Source: Aquabacterium sp.
GTDB lineage: Bacteria > Pseudomonadota > Gammaproteobacteria > Burkholderiales > Burkholderiaceae_C
Length of the DNA stretch: 8,508 nucleotides
Reading direction: 5' to 3'
Assembly (NCBI GenBank): GCA_017989885.1
Contig: JAGNPA010000059.1
Location: 1-8,508 of the forward strand
The notes below the pieces were generated by a model, which was not told the origin of the DNA, did not search any database, and saw only the letters and a list, made by a program, of their open reading frames with translations. The translations under genes and the position numbers were made by a program. Below are positions 1-7,471 of this stretch, in pieces (within the stretch, counting starts at the first letter, position 1; the number at the start of each line of letters is the position of its first letter).

Positions 1-198
1 CAAAGCCTCGCGTCCGCCGAACAAGCGTTCCGAAGCGTGGCACTCCAGCACCACCGCCTCCTCCAACTGCGCCACGCGGGGCGTGAACTGCAAGGCCCAC
101 CAGCCCAGAGGCCGCACGTCCAGCGGCCGCCAGGTGGGGGCACTCGCATCGTCCGCCTCATGCTTCGAGGCGGGCAGCAAGGCCATCCAGTTCTGCAT
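1..198 (-). CDS. imuB: ImuB, Y-family polymerase-like protein (N-terminal fragment)
   Basis: This is the first 66 codons of a gene that continues past the left edge. ImuB is a catalytically degenerate Y-family (DinB-like) polymerase relative that links ImuA and the DnaE2 polymerase to the beta clamp for SOS-induced error-prone translesion synthesis. The visible protein starts MQNWMALLPAS and contains WWALQFTPRVAQLEEAVVLE followed by a SERLFGG segment, which matches the start of ImuB proteins as I recall them. The ATG at 198-196 lies inside the end of imuA, giving a 41-base overlap in a different frame, so the two are probably translationally coupled. No strong Shine-Dalgarno is seen before it. 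A second ATG at codon 5 is a possible alternative start. The clamp-binding and little-finger regions are outside the window. Confidence 0.88.
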   Translation of the reverse strand, partial: MQNWMALLPASKHEADDASAPTWRPLDVRPLGWWALQFTPRVAQLEEAVVLECHASERLFGGREAL

Positions 199-985
199 GA
201 GGTACCGTCCGTGGGGTGGGGGGCAGCGAGGCGTGGCGAGGCACGATGGCGGGGAAAGGGGGCGGTGTCTGAGGGGGTGCAGGCGATGCCGGGCTGTGCC
301 ACAGGTCTGCCACCCCCAGGGGCCAGTGCGGCAGCACAATGGGCTCGGCCAGCAAAGGTCCACGGCGCTTGATCACATGGACTTCAAGCGGGTGAGGGCA
401 GGGCCCCAGCGTCAGGTGCAGGCGCAAAGGTGCGGCCGACGACTCTTGCGCCACGCGCGCGGGCCGAAAGGCAAAGAACAGCCCCGGATGCCGTCCGGCG
501 CAGGCCTGCAGGCGTCGGATCTGCTCCGCCCTGGCCTGGGGCAACCAACTGAGCACGGCGGTCACACAATGCGCCTTCAGCGCCTGCTCTGTGGCCCACA
601 GGCGCTCTGCCGCGCCCTCTGCATCGATGCGGATCACGCGGTCGGCACGCACCCCTTCTCGTGCCAGCGCGGGCAGGTAAGGCAATTGCGGTGCCCCCAC
701 CAGCAACACCGATCCGCCCTGGGCCACCAGGCGAGCCAAAGCTGGGGCCAGCAAACGCCACTCCCCCAAGCCCGCCTGGGCTTGCAGGATCTCCGTCAGG
801 CTCTGGCAAGGCCAGCCACCATCGGGCAGCACGGCATCCAGGGCGGCATGGCCGCTGGCCACGACGTGCGCCTGGTGGTGCCCCATGGCCTCGCCCTGCC
901 ACACCAGGGCCGCCAGATGCGGCGGCAGCGCCGCAGGCGTGATCGCGCTGCGGTCGGCGTGGACGAGAAACTGAAGGGTAGACAT
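158..985 (-). CDS. imuA: ImuA, SOS translesion synthesis accessory protein
   Basis: ImuA is a RecA-related accessory protein of the ImuA-ImuB-DnaE2 mutasome, which copies damaged DNA with low fidelity during the SOS response. The 275-residue protein has the family pattern: VASGHAALDAVLPDGGWP at about 42-59, a hydrophobic strand with LLVGAPQLPYLPALA at about 94-108, the LWATEQALK helix at about 129-137, LFFAFRPARVAQ at about 169-180 and LEVHVIKRRGP at about 200-210. There is no Walker A (GxxxxGKT) motif, so it probably does not hydrolyse ATP as RecA does. Residues from about 230 form a proline-rich, probably disordered tail, and its coding end overlaps imuB. The ATG at 985-983 was chosen because the LexA palindrome lies immediately upstream; the next ATG (codon 34) would remove conserved sequence. 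No Shine-Dalgarno is visible, so initiation may be leaderless. Confidence 0.9.
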   Translation of the reverse strand: MSTLQFLVHADRSAITPAALPPHLAALVWQGEAMGHHQAHVVASGHAALDAVLPDGGWPCQSLTEILQAQAGLGEWRLLAPALARLVAQGGSVLLVGAPQLPYLPALAREGVRADRVIRIDAEGAAERLWATEQALKAHCVTAVLSWLPQARAEQIRRLQACAGRHPGLFFAFRPARVAQESSAAPLRLHLTLGPCPHPLEVHVIKRRGPLLAEPIVLPHWPLGVADLWHSPASPAPPQTPPPFPAIVPRHASLPPTPRTVPHAELDGLAARLEA

Positions 986-990
986 GGTGA

Positions 991-1014
991 GATACTGTTT
1001 ATATGTACAGTATC
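991..1014. promoter_or_regulatory. LexA operator (SOS box) of imuA
   Basis: The arms GATACTGT (991-998) and ACAGTATC (1007-1014) are perfect reverse complements around an 8-base AT-rich centre (999-1006). The core is CTGT-N8-ACAG, the LexA consensus of gamma- and betaproteobacteria. It ends five bases before the imuA ATG. On the minus strand the centre reads ACATATAA, which could itself be the -10 element, so bound LexA would directly block RNA polymerase. This implies DNA-damage induction of imuA-imuB. Confidence 0.93.
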
Positions 1015-1030
1015 TTACTGTGCGCTGACG

Positions 1031-1056
1031 CCTGCGTCCAGAGGTGTGGACGCAGG
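1031..1056 (-). terminator. Hairpin after the signalling operon, possible terminator
   Basis: CCTGCGTCCA (1031-1040) and TGGACGCAGG (1047-1056) form a perfect 10-bp GC-rich stem with a 6-base loop. It starts 20 bases after the stop codon of the mini-PstS gene and sits between it and the imuA promoter. No U-tract follows on the minus strand, so it is not a textbook intrinsic terminator. It may stabilise the 3' end, or act with Rho to separate the operon from the SOS genes. On the plus strand a short T-containing stretch follows, but no plus-strand gene is present to terminate. Confidence 0.5.
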
Positions 1057-1076
1057 ATCTTTCTGAGGGTGCTCGC

Positions 1077-1493
1077 TCAGCGGCGGAGCAACACGTTCAT
1101 CGACGGAGTGACCTCGCTGTCATTGACATAGCCGATCGCGCCTGGGGTCTTCTGAATGTAGGCGATCAGGCTCGCTGAGTCGGGAAACTCTCGTGGTGGT
1201 GTGCCTTTGCCCACATAGCGACGCACGGTCCAGTAGGCGACGAATTTTTCCTCGTCTTGTTGCAGGTAGTCACTGAGAAAGCGCAGGCGGTTGACCTGAT
1301 TGGGCTGGGCGTTCAAGGGGATGACGGGGTTGCCATCAATCTCCACCACCTTGCCGGTGTAAATGCGTTGCACCGTGACCAGGTCAAGTTTGCGCATCGA
1401 GGGGTGACCAATCAGCACCACCTGATCTCCTGCCCAGGCCGACCAGGCCATAAGCAGCAGCAGGGCTGCGATGGGAATTTTGAGGAGTCTCAT
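1077..1493 (-). CDS. Small secreted PstS-like phosphate-binding-type protein
   Basis: This 138-residue protein has a signal peptide: MRLLKIP, a leucine/alanine-rich core, and a probable cleavage after AWA at residue 21. The mature part of about 117 residues resembles the periplasmic phosphate-binding protein PstS. SMRKLDLVTVQRIYTGK at about 32-48 matches the PstS segment where the protein 'must use' a module before the FxGK-like turn, followed by a DGNPVIPLN strand and GAIGYV near residues 118-123. PstS proteins are about 320-350 residues, so this is roughly one third of that size. It cannot form the usual two-lobed clam-shell alone unless it dimerises. It is the last gene of the operon, 12 bases after the porin gene, with a strong ribosome binding site. 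No permease or ATPase gene is nearby, so a role as ligand presenter or sensor partner is more likely than import. Phosphate as ligand is only inferred. Confidence 0.82.
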   Translation of the reverse strand: MRLLKIPIAALLLLMAWSAWAGDQVVLIGHPSMRKLDLVTVQRIYTGKVVEIDGNPVIPLNAQPNQVNRLRFLSDYLQQDEEKFVAYWTVRRYVGKGTPPREFPDSASLIAYIQKTPGAIGYVNDSEVTPSMNVLLRR

Positions 1494-1499
1494 CGTGGG

Positions 1500-1507
1500 C
1501 TCCTCTT
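1500..1507 (-). promoter_or_regulatory. Ribosome binding site of the mini-PstS gene
   Basis: AAGAGGAG on the minus strand lies six bases before the ATG at 1493. Its first bases overlap the TAA stop codon of the porin gene (1508-1506), so ribosomes finishing the porin end right at this site. It supports ATG 1493 as the start. Confidence 0.75.
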
Positions 1508-2747
1508 AGAACACAAAGTTATAACTGAGGGACAGCACGTCGATGGTGTCGTTCGTGACGGGCCCAGCACCTGCGGGGGAGTCAACCATTGCAGAGCCCT
1601 TGCCAATCCACGTGTGCATCCACTCGCCCTTGAGCTTGCTTTGGGGCGTCAGCGCGTAGGAGGCACCCAGCGACAGTGAGTACTGGTCGTAGAACGGCGT
1701 GGTGTCGAGCAACTGCCGTTGACCCGCCTCAGCTAATGGAGGTGCCACGACATCGGCTATCTTCTGCCGGGTTCGGGCCGCAGAGCCGACCGTTTTCAAG
1801 CTGGCAATGGTCACGTAGGGCGTGATGCGATCCATCTTGCGCAACACCGACAAGTAACCTCCTGCGGTGTTCGCACCCAGTGCAATGTCGCGCTGGAAGT
1901 TGCGTTCGAACTCGCCAATCAGTCGCCAGTCGCTGGGCAGGCTGATGTCAAAGCCAAAGGTGACGATGTCGTTGCGGAACTCTCGAACAAAGGCCGTCGG
2001 CAGGTAAACGTTGTAGCCCCCTCCGAGGGGAATGTTCTGAATTGTCGCCGGCGCCTGGATCTGGTCGTCGTTGAAATCGGATTTGGCGTGGTGCAGGCCC
2101 AGACGCCAGGTGCTGTCTTCGGCACGCAGGGTCAGCACACCGCCGGTGACTCGCGTGGTCACCGAGATGAAGGCGGTTCCCGTGTCACGCGAGTAGGATC
2201 GCTGCATCACGGTGGGCGCGCGCCCTGAGTACACATCCAGGCTGAGGTCTCCGCTGTCCAGTGCCCAGTTGCGCGTCACATACAGACCCGCGATGTCGGT
2301 GGTCGGTGAGATGGAGTACATCTCGGTGGGCATGCGAACAAATTCGTAGCTCTGTCCCACATCGAGGTTCTCAGAGAACAGGTACAGAGGCAGCCGCACC
2401 TTGCCTGCGCGGATCAACCACTCGTTGCTGGGCCGCCAGGACACAAAGGCCCAGGCTGCACTGGTCTCCCATTTGCTGTCGTTGTCTGCAGCGGGCGCGA
2501 CCTTGGCCTGGAGCGTGGCCGACCACTGGGATGAGAACTTGGCGTCGAACTGCACCCCGAGCACGCTGTCGCGCTTGACGGTGCCGTTGTCGGTGATGAA
2601 GCGCTGGTACTTGTAGTCCTTGTTGGAGACTGCTGCGCCCACCGTTCCAAAGCCCGAGTAAGAAAACTCCTGGGCGAGTGCACCTGCACAGGCGCTGCCG
2701 GAGACGATGGCCAGTGCCAGGTGCCATGCCTTTGCTGTGGTAGTCAT
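1506..2747 (-). CDS. Outer-membrane porin-like beta-barrel protein
   Basis: This is a 413-residue predicted outer-membrane protein. From MTTTAKAW it has a signal peptide with a hydrophobic stretch ending AGALA, so cleavage is likely before Gln26. The cysteine at 20 is not in a lipobox. The mature protein has alternating polar/hydrophobic strands (for example SVLGVQFDAKFSSQWSATLQ, SATLQAKVAP, AWAFVSWRPSNEWLIRAGKV) and ends LSLSYNFVF; a C-terminal Phe is the usual assembly signal for beta-barrels. Residues about 112-160 carry a long motif (RAGKVRLPLYLFSENLDVG, then RMPTEMY) that I recall from a porin-like family. Which solute it passes, if any, cannot be read from sequence. The ATG at 2747 is preferred because it gives a compact signal peptide and has GGGA eight bases upstream. 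An in-frame ATG at 2762-2760 overlaps the stop of the preceding gene and would add five residues. The open frame continues upstream through the regulator gene to 3011, but that part is not coding. Confidence 0.83.
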   Translation of the reverse strand: MTTTAKAWHLALAIVSGSACAGALAQEFSYSGFGTVGAAVSNKDYKYQRFITDNGTVKRDSVLGVQFDAKFSSQWSATLQAKVAPAADNDSKWETSAAWAFVSWRPSNEWLIRAGKVRLPLYLFSENLDVGQSYEFVRMPTEMYSISPTTDIAGLYVTRNWALDSGDLSLDVYSGRAPTVMQRSYSRDTGTAFISVTTRVTGGVLTLRAEDSTWRLGLHHAKSDFNDDQIQAPATIQNIPLGGGYNVYLPTAFVREFRNDIVTFGFDISLPSDWRLIGEFERNFQRDIALGANTAGGYLSVLRKMDRITPYVTIASLKTVGSAARTRQKIADVVAPPLAEAGQRQLLDTTPFYDQYSLSLGASYALTPQSKLKGEWMHTWIGKGSAMVDSPAGAGPVTNDTIDVLSLSYNFVF

Positions 2748-2761
2748 GTGGATGGATCCCA

Positions 2762-3859
2762 TTAGTCTTGCCATTTTTTTGCAATTTCCATGATGCGAGG
2801 TTGCTGCGCCAGGAAGGCCTGGACGACTCCGGGATCGAAGTGCCCCCCGGTGTTGCATTCGATGTAAGCCCTCGCCATGTCGTGGGTCAGGGGCTCTTTG
2901 TAAGGACGTCGACTGATCAGCGCATCGTAAACATCGGCCACGGCCATCAAACGGGCCGACAAGGGGATGCGATCGCCTGCCAGACCGTCTGGATAGCCTG
3001 AGCCATCCCATTTTTCATGGTGGGAGCGGGCAATCTCCATGGCAAACGACAGAAAGTCGGTGTCGTCGCCCATGCGCTGTGCCGCACGACGAAGCATCTC
3101 CCAGCCATGCATCGGGTGACTCTTCATGATCTTGAATTCATCGGCAGTCAGCTTGCCGGGTTTGAGCAAAATACTGTCAGGAATCGCCACTTTGCCCATG
3201 TCATGCAAAGGTGCTGACTTGGCAATCAGGTTGATCGACTCCGGGTTCAGCACGTCCAGACACTGCCCTTGCTCCCAAAGATGCGTGGCCAGAACGCGGA
3301 CATACTCTTGTGTGCGTTTGACATGGTTGCCGGTATTTTCATCACGGAACTCGGCAAACGAGATCATCACGAACAGCGTGGACTCGCGCAGGCGATCGAG
3401 TTGCACCATGCGCTCATCCAGTTCGGTGCTCAAGGTTGCAGCACGGCTGCGCAGTTGGTCATGCAGTGATTTGTTTTCCAGGTGGGTCTTGACCCGGGCG
3501 CGCACAATGGCCGGGCTGATCGGCTTGTGGATGAAATCGACCGCGCCGACTTCAAATCCACGCGCCTCGTGCTCGGTCTCGCTCATGGCCGTGAGAAAGA
3601 TCACCGGGATGTGCCTGGTGTTCTCATCTTGTTTGAGTTGCCTGCAGACTTCATAGCCGTCCATGCCGGGCATCATCACGTCCAGCAGGATCAGATCGGG
3701 CGGTGCCTTGCGTGCAATGGCCAGGGCCTTGGGGCCCGAAGGGGCCAGTTTGACCTGGTACATCGGGTTGAGCAGACTGGCCAGCAGATTCAGGTTGGTG
3801 GGCGCGTCATCGACCACCAGCACGGTTAGTTCAGCCAGTGATTGCTCAAGCATGTGCAT
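2762..3859 (-). CDS. Response regulator with HD-GYP c-di-GMP phosphodiesterase domain
   Basis: This 365-residue cytoplasmic protein has two domains. Residues about 10-128 are a receiver with the acidic pair D17/D18, phospho-acceptor D60 ([12 protein letters not shown]), T90 and K112. After a helical linker, residues about 150-360 are an HD-GYP domain: GNHVKRT with H179, the HD pair H219-D220 in [11 protein letters not shown]248, [13 protein letters not shown] at 280-292 with the GYP triad at 288-290, and D309 in [13 protein letters not shown] domains with these metal ligands hydrolyse cyclic-di-GMP to pGpG or GMP, lowering the signal that favours biofilm over motility; RpfG is the classic example. 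All key residues appear intact, so an active enzyme is expected. The ATG at 3859 overlaps the kinase gene by 14 bases and has a strong Shine-Dalgarno; a second ATG two codons later is worse spaced. It is the likely phosphorelay target of the adjacent kinase. Confidence 0.95.
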   Translation of the reverse strand: MHMLEQSLAELTVLVVDDAPTNLNLLASLLNPMYQVKLAPSGPKALAIARKAPPDLILLDVMMPGMDGYEVCRQLKQDENTRHIPVIFLTAMSETEHEARGFEVGAVDFIHKPISPAIVRARVKTHLENKSLHDQLRSRAATLSTELDERMVQLDRLRESTLFVMISFAEFRDENTGNHVKRTQEYVRVLATHLWEQGQCLDVLNPESINLIAKSAPLHDMGKVAIPDSILLKPGKLTADEFKIMKSHPMHGWEMLRRAAQRMGDDTDFLSFAMEIARSHHEKWDGSGYPDGLAGDRIPLSARLMAVADVYDALISRRPYKEPLTHDMARAYIECNTGGHFDPGVVQAFLAQQPRIMEIAKKWQD

Positions 3860-6800
3860 GATGACTGCCCTCCTTGAGCAGGTTCAGTGCGCTTTCAAAA
3901 TCACACCGGTCCATGGCCGCATTCAGACGGTTGTAGATCAAGGGTGGAAGTGACTCCTTGAACATCAAGCGTTTTTGCTGCCACATCACCATGGCCTGAC
4001 TGTCGTCGTCCTCCAGCAACTTCATCAGGGCCACGTGAGCGTGCCGGGCCTGATCACTGAGAAGAGGGGGCAGTTCGTGCAAGTCACCGGGTACCGTCCA
4101 GGCATCCAGGAAGCCCTCGTCCTCAGGCTCTGGCGGCAAACTCATTTGCTGATGCAGTGACCCGACCATGGCCATCAAGGCCTGGATGAATGGGGGCGCA
4201 ACCCCCGTCACCTTGACGGCATCGTGCGCCTTCGCAGCGGTCTCCAGGGTTCCGGCAAGTAGCGCCAGGTCGTTGGCCCCCACTGTGGCCGAGATGCCGC
4301 GCAGGGTGTGCGCCTCATGTTCAATCGCTGAAAAATCCATCACCTCGATGGCTCGCGTCAGTGGGCCGGTGGTGTCGTCCAGATGCTTCAGGTAGGTCAA
4401 CAAAATATGCTCGTACAACTGTGCATCACCATCCAGGCGGATCAGCGCCCGTGCCGTGTTCAACCCGTCAACGATCGGCAGCCGTGTGCTTTGAAGGTCG
4501 GCCGCCCCAATCGGGGCCGCTGGCTGAGTCTGCGCTTTGATCGCATCAGGCCGATATGGCTCCAAGGTGGCATACAGGCGCTGGGGGTCCAGGGGTTTGC
4601 TGATGTGTCCTTGCATGCCAGATGCCAGGCAGCGATCACGCTCTTCCTGGAGTGCATGTGCGGTCATGGCGAAGATCGGCACCTGAGAAAGGGCGTGGTC
4701 AAGCCGAATCTGTCGCGTCGCCTCATAGCCATCCATCAGCGGCATGTGCAAGTCCATGAGCACCACGTCATACCCTGACGCCCCGGTCTGTCGCAGGCGT
4801 TCCAGCGCTTCGCACCCGTTGTTGACGACGTCCACCACGGCACCGCGCCGGGTGAGCAGCGCGGTGGCCAACTCCTGGTTCACGGCATTGTCTTCTGCCA
4901 TCAACACACGCAGGCCGTCGAGCCGAATGGCGCGTTCAGGACCATCGCTGATGGAGTCTGTGGCCTGTTCGATGCCGGTCAGGCGCGCCAGCAAGCTGCG
5001 CAAGGCACTTGGCAGGATGGGCTTGGACAAAAAGCTGCTGGCACCAGCCTGCAGGGCATTGACATGCAGATTGTCCCAGTCATAGGCGGACATGACGACC
5101 ACGCGGAGGGCTGCATCGCATTGCCGCAAACGGTGCAGCACCTCAGAGCCATCCATGTCGGGCAAAACCCAGTCGAGCAGCACCACATCAAAGGGCGTCC
5201 CGACGTTCATGGCTTGCTCGACCATGGTCAGTGCCGTGGTACCGTCATCGGCCACCTCGACGCATCCGGATTGATCGTCGTGTGCCGCACCAACGCCTAA
5301 GGTTCGCAGCAGTCCAGCCAGCATCTGACAGGCCTCGGGCTGATCATCCACCACCAGCACGCGAAGGTTTTCAACCGGCACATGCGGCAATTCGGTGACC
5401 AGGTCGGGCGCGAAGGTGCTTGGCAGGACCAGGCTGAAGGTCGAGCCCCGCCCGAAATCACTTTCGACGTCGATGCGACCGCCCATGAGTCGGGCCAGTC
5501 GCTGACTGATGCTCAGACCCAGGCCGGTGCCCCCATAGCGGCGCGTGGTGCTGTCGTCCGCCTGTGTGAATTCCTGAAAGAGCCGGGACATCTGCTCCGC
5601 CGTCATCCCGATGCCCGTGTCGCTGATATCGAACCTCAGCATGGCCCGCTCATCTTGCCGCGCCTGCACCCTGACCGTCACCTTCACATGCCCGCTGTGG
5701 GTGAACTTGACCGCGTTGGACAACAAGTTGGTCAGGATCTGAACCACCCGCAGCATGTCGCCGGTGATCACGCTGGCATGGGTCAGCAAGTCGGCATCGG
5801 CAAACTCGCACAGCAACTCGACCTCACGCGCCTGGGCGGCCTGACGCACCATCATCAGCGCGCTGCCCACCGCCTCTTCAATGCGATAGGGTGAGTTCTC
5901 CAGCGTGAGGTGGCCTGCCTCGATCTTGGAGAAATCGAGGATGTCATTGATGACGCCCAGCAGGATCTGGGATGCTGAGGCTACCTTGCTCAGATAGTCC
6001 TTTTGCTGCGTCGTCAGGGGTGTCTGCAAGGTCAGATGCGTCATGCCGATGATGGCATTCATCGGGGTGCGAATCTCGTGGCTCATGTTGGCCAGAAACA
6101 GAGACTTGGCACGGGTGGCCGCTTCCGCCTCGTCACGTGCGACCTGAAGATCGGCCTGAGTTCGGGTGCGCACGGACAAATCATCCTGGATGGATTGGGC
6201 CATCGCGTCCATGGTCTCGCCCAACGCCTCGACCTCGTCCAGGGCGCTGCCGAGCACCTCGGTGCGAACCTCATAGTTGCCGGAGGCAAAGGCACGCGCC
6301 TTGTCGCTGAGGGACTCGATGGGACGCAGCACGCGCCGCCGAACCATCATCAACGCAAACAGCATGACGGGCACCAGACCCAGGTCAACCGCCACGGCCA
6401 GGACAATGAAGCGCTGCACTTTGGCAGAGGCCTGACTGACGGACGCCTCGGTCCGGGCATTGACCAGGCGCGCCAGATCAGACATGGCCCGGATCAATTC
6501 AGCGCCATCGTGCTCGTACTGGCGACTGTGAACCAACTGGGTGGCATATGCCAGGTTGGGTTCACCTTCTGAGACGAAGGTTTCAGTGGTGGCGTCGTAC
6601 AAGCCTTGGGTCGCGGCAAACGCCACCTGTTCGGTCTTTTTGAGCTGGTCGGTGGCGGCCATCACACGCGCCAGCACCGCCAGTTCTTGCGCACTGAGGT
6701 TCAATGCCTTCATGCGATCGACCAGGGGACTGCGTGGGCCGGTCGTGGAAATGGCGTGTTTCTTGGGGTCGGCGATGACCTCCTCCCAAAAAACGATCGA

Positions 6801-7088
6801 ATCATCGGCAACCGGCTGCGGTTTTTCGCCGAGGTGAATGCCAACGATTTCGTAATACGTCAAAAGGTAATTGGGCTGCCCGGTGGCGGTGTACGCCCGC
6901 ACCAGCCGGCGCAGCATTTCGGTCTCGCGACGCAGTTTCTCGACGGCGAGAACCGTTTCTTCCCGAGCGGCTGCGGCACGGGTTGCCGAGTCATCCGCTC
7001 TTTTGATCAGTATCAAAAAGACAAAATTGGCCAGCAAGGCCAGCAAAACGCCCAGGAACAGGGTTCTGGAGACTGTCTTGAGCCTCAC
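3846..7088 (-). CDS. Membrane hybrid sensor histidine kinase with two receivers and HPt
   Basis: This is a 1080-residue inner-membrane sensor starting a phosphorelay. Domains in order: membrane helix about 8-28; periplasmic helical region about 30-225; membrane helix about 226-250; HAMP about 248-302; coiled-coil linker; HisKA with phospho-acceptor H337 in SHEIRTPMN; HATPase about 440-557 with N box [15 protein letters not shown] and GGTGLGLSI; receiver 1 about 575-700 (D581/D582, D639, K689); receiver 2 about 726-840 (E732/D733, D779, K831); HPt about 875-980 with H927 in AHTLRG; then a helical tail to 1080. The layout resembles TorS/BarA-type kinases but has an extra receiver. H927 is well placed to pass phosphate to D60 of the HD-GYP regulator. 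The start is GTG at 7088, directly preceded by an in-frame TGA, with GGAG seven bases upstream. The next ATG (codon 58) would lose the first membrane helix. The periplasmic part has no motif that names a ligand. Confidence 0.95.
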   Translation of the reverse strand: MRLKTVSRTLFLGVLLALLANFVFLILIKRADDSATRAAAAREETVLAVEKLRRETEMLRRLVRAYTATGQPNYLLTYYEIVGIHLGEKPQPVADDSIVFWEEVIADPKKHAISTTGPRSPLVDRMKALNLSAQELAVLARVMAATDQLKKTEQVAFAATQGLYDATTETFVSEGEPNLAYATQLVHSRQYEHDGAELIRAMSDLARLVNARTEASVSQASAKVQRFIVLAVAVDLGLVPVMLFALMMVRRRVLRPIESLSDKARAFASGNYEVRTEVLGSALDEVEALGETMDAMAQSIQDDLSVRTRTQADLQVARDEAEAATRAKSLFLANMSHEIRTPMNAIIGMTHLTLQTPLTTQQKDYLSKVASASQILLGVINDILDFSKIEAGHLTLENSPYRIEEAVGSALMMVRQAAQAREVELLCEFADADLLTHASVITGDMLRVVQILTNLLSNAVKFTHSGHVKVTVRVQARQDERAMLRFDISDTGIGMTAEQMSRLFQEFTQADDSTTRRYGGTGLGLSISQRLARLMGGRIDVESDFGRGSTFSLVLPSTFAPDLVTELPHVPVENLRVLVVDDQPEACQMLAGLLRTLGVGAAHDDQSGCVEVADDGTTALTMVEQAMNVGTPFDVVLLDWVLPDMDGSEVLHRLRQCDAALRVVVMSAYDWDNLHVNALQAGASSFLSKPILPSALRSLLARLTGIEQATDSISDGPERAIRLDGLRVLMAEDNAVNQELATALLTRRGAVVDVVNNGCEALERLRQTGASGYDVVLMDLHMPLMDGYEATRQIRLDHALSQVPIFAMTAHALQEERDRCLASGMQGHISKPLDPQRLYATLEPYRPDAIKAQTQPAAPIGAADLQSTRLPIVDGLNTARALIRLDGDAQLYEHILLTYLKHLDDTTGPLTRAIEVMDFSAIEHEAHTLRGISATVGANDLALLAGTLETAAKAHDAVKVTGVAPPFIQALMAMVGSLHQQMSLPPEPEDEGFLDAWTVPGDLHELPPLLSDQARHAHVALMKLLEDDDSQAMVMWQQKRLMFKESLPPLIYNRLNAAMDRCDFESALNLLKEGSHHAHA
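3868..3875 (-). promoter_or_regulatory. Ribosome binding site of the HD-GYP regulator
   Basis: AAGGAGGG on the minus strand lies inside the 3' end of the kinase gene. With AAGGAGG as the core it is about nine bases before the ATG at 3859. It decides for that ATG over the one at 3853 and makes efficient translation of the regulator likely. Confidence 0.8.
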
Positions 7089-7095
7089 TCAAGGG

Positions 7096-7099
7096 CTCC
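7096..7099 (-). promoter_or_regulatory. Ribosome binding site of the hybrid kinase
   Basis: GGAG on the minus strand is seven bases before the GTG at 7088. An in-frame TGA at 7091-7089 touches the GTG, so no longer N-terminus is possible. Together these fix the unusual GTG start. Confidence 0.65.
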
Positions 7100-7210
7100 G
7101 GTGAAGCAGTGATCAGACGAGGGCAGCATGTTTTTTTCAATCCGATGGGGCAGCATTTGATGTTGCCTGCCACTGGACAAATGGTAAACGGATGCCCTCA
7201 GGGTGCCCCG

Positions 7211-7241
7211 ACGCTGTTGCGTAACATCCCCCAACAGGCGT
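7211..7241. promoter_or_regulatory. Imperfect inverted repeat, possible operator
   Basis: ACGCTGTTG (7211-7219) is the reverse complement of CAACAGGCGT (7232-7241) except for one bulged G, with 12 bases between the arms. It lies about 125-155 bases upstream of the kinase GTG, a plausible place for a regulator site or a leader hairpin. No T-run follows on either strand, so a terminator is unlikely. No specific binding protein is recognised. Confidence 0.3.
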
Positions 7242-7248
7242 TGAAAAT

Positions 7249-7267
7249 GCACCGTTTCGAAAGGTGC
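7249..7267. promoter_or_regulatory. Short palindrome next to the inverted repeat
   Basis: GCACC (7249-7253) and GGTGC (7263-7267) flank TTTCGAAA (7255-7262), itself a perfect palindrome, so the 19 bases are almost fully self-complementary with one unpaired G. On the minus strand it is followed by ATTTTC, a poor U-tract. It could be a protein-binding dyad or a weak terminator; the sequence does not settle which. Confidence 0.3.
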
Positions 7268-7471
7268 CCGAGGACAGCGGCCGGTCGTAAACCCTCATCC
7301 ATCAATCCACGACTCAAAGGGATGCGAGGAAAACGGTCAGTCGTGCGACCGCCAGCGATGCTTCGACGGGTTTTGAGCAGTACCGTGTCCAGCTTCCGTG
7401 AATGGGGGGCGGGTCACAGCCAAAGCCCATCACCAAGGCGTGCGTCGGCAATGCAACGAGCGGGCAGGCGA

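Noticed and set aside
384..902. Minus-strand frame of 172 codons inside imuA
   Set aside because: It is a +1 frame shadow of imuA with Gly/Arg/Pro-rich noise and no recognisable domain.
83..1066. Long plus-strand reading frame of 327 codons opposite imuA
   Set aside because: It is antisense to a clear ImuA gene, has arbitrary Arg/Gln/Gly-rich composition and matches no family; GC-rich DNA commonly yields such frames.
2748..3011. N-terminal extension of the porin frame to 501 residues
   Set aside because: The extra 88 residues lie inside the HD-GYP gene in another frame and would bury the signal peptide. The real start is at 2747 or 2762.
5382..6572. Plus-strand frames of 170 and 189 codons opposite the kinase
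   Set aside because: Both are antisense to well-conserved kinase domains and are rich in Gly, Gln and His with no family resemblance.
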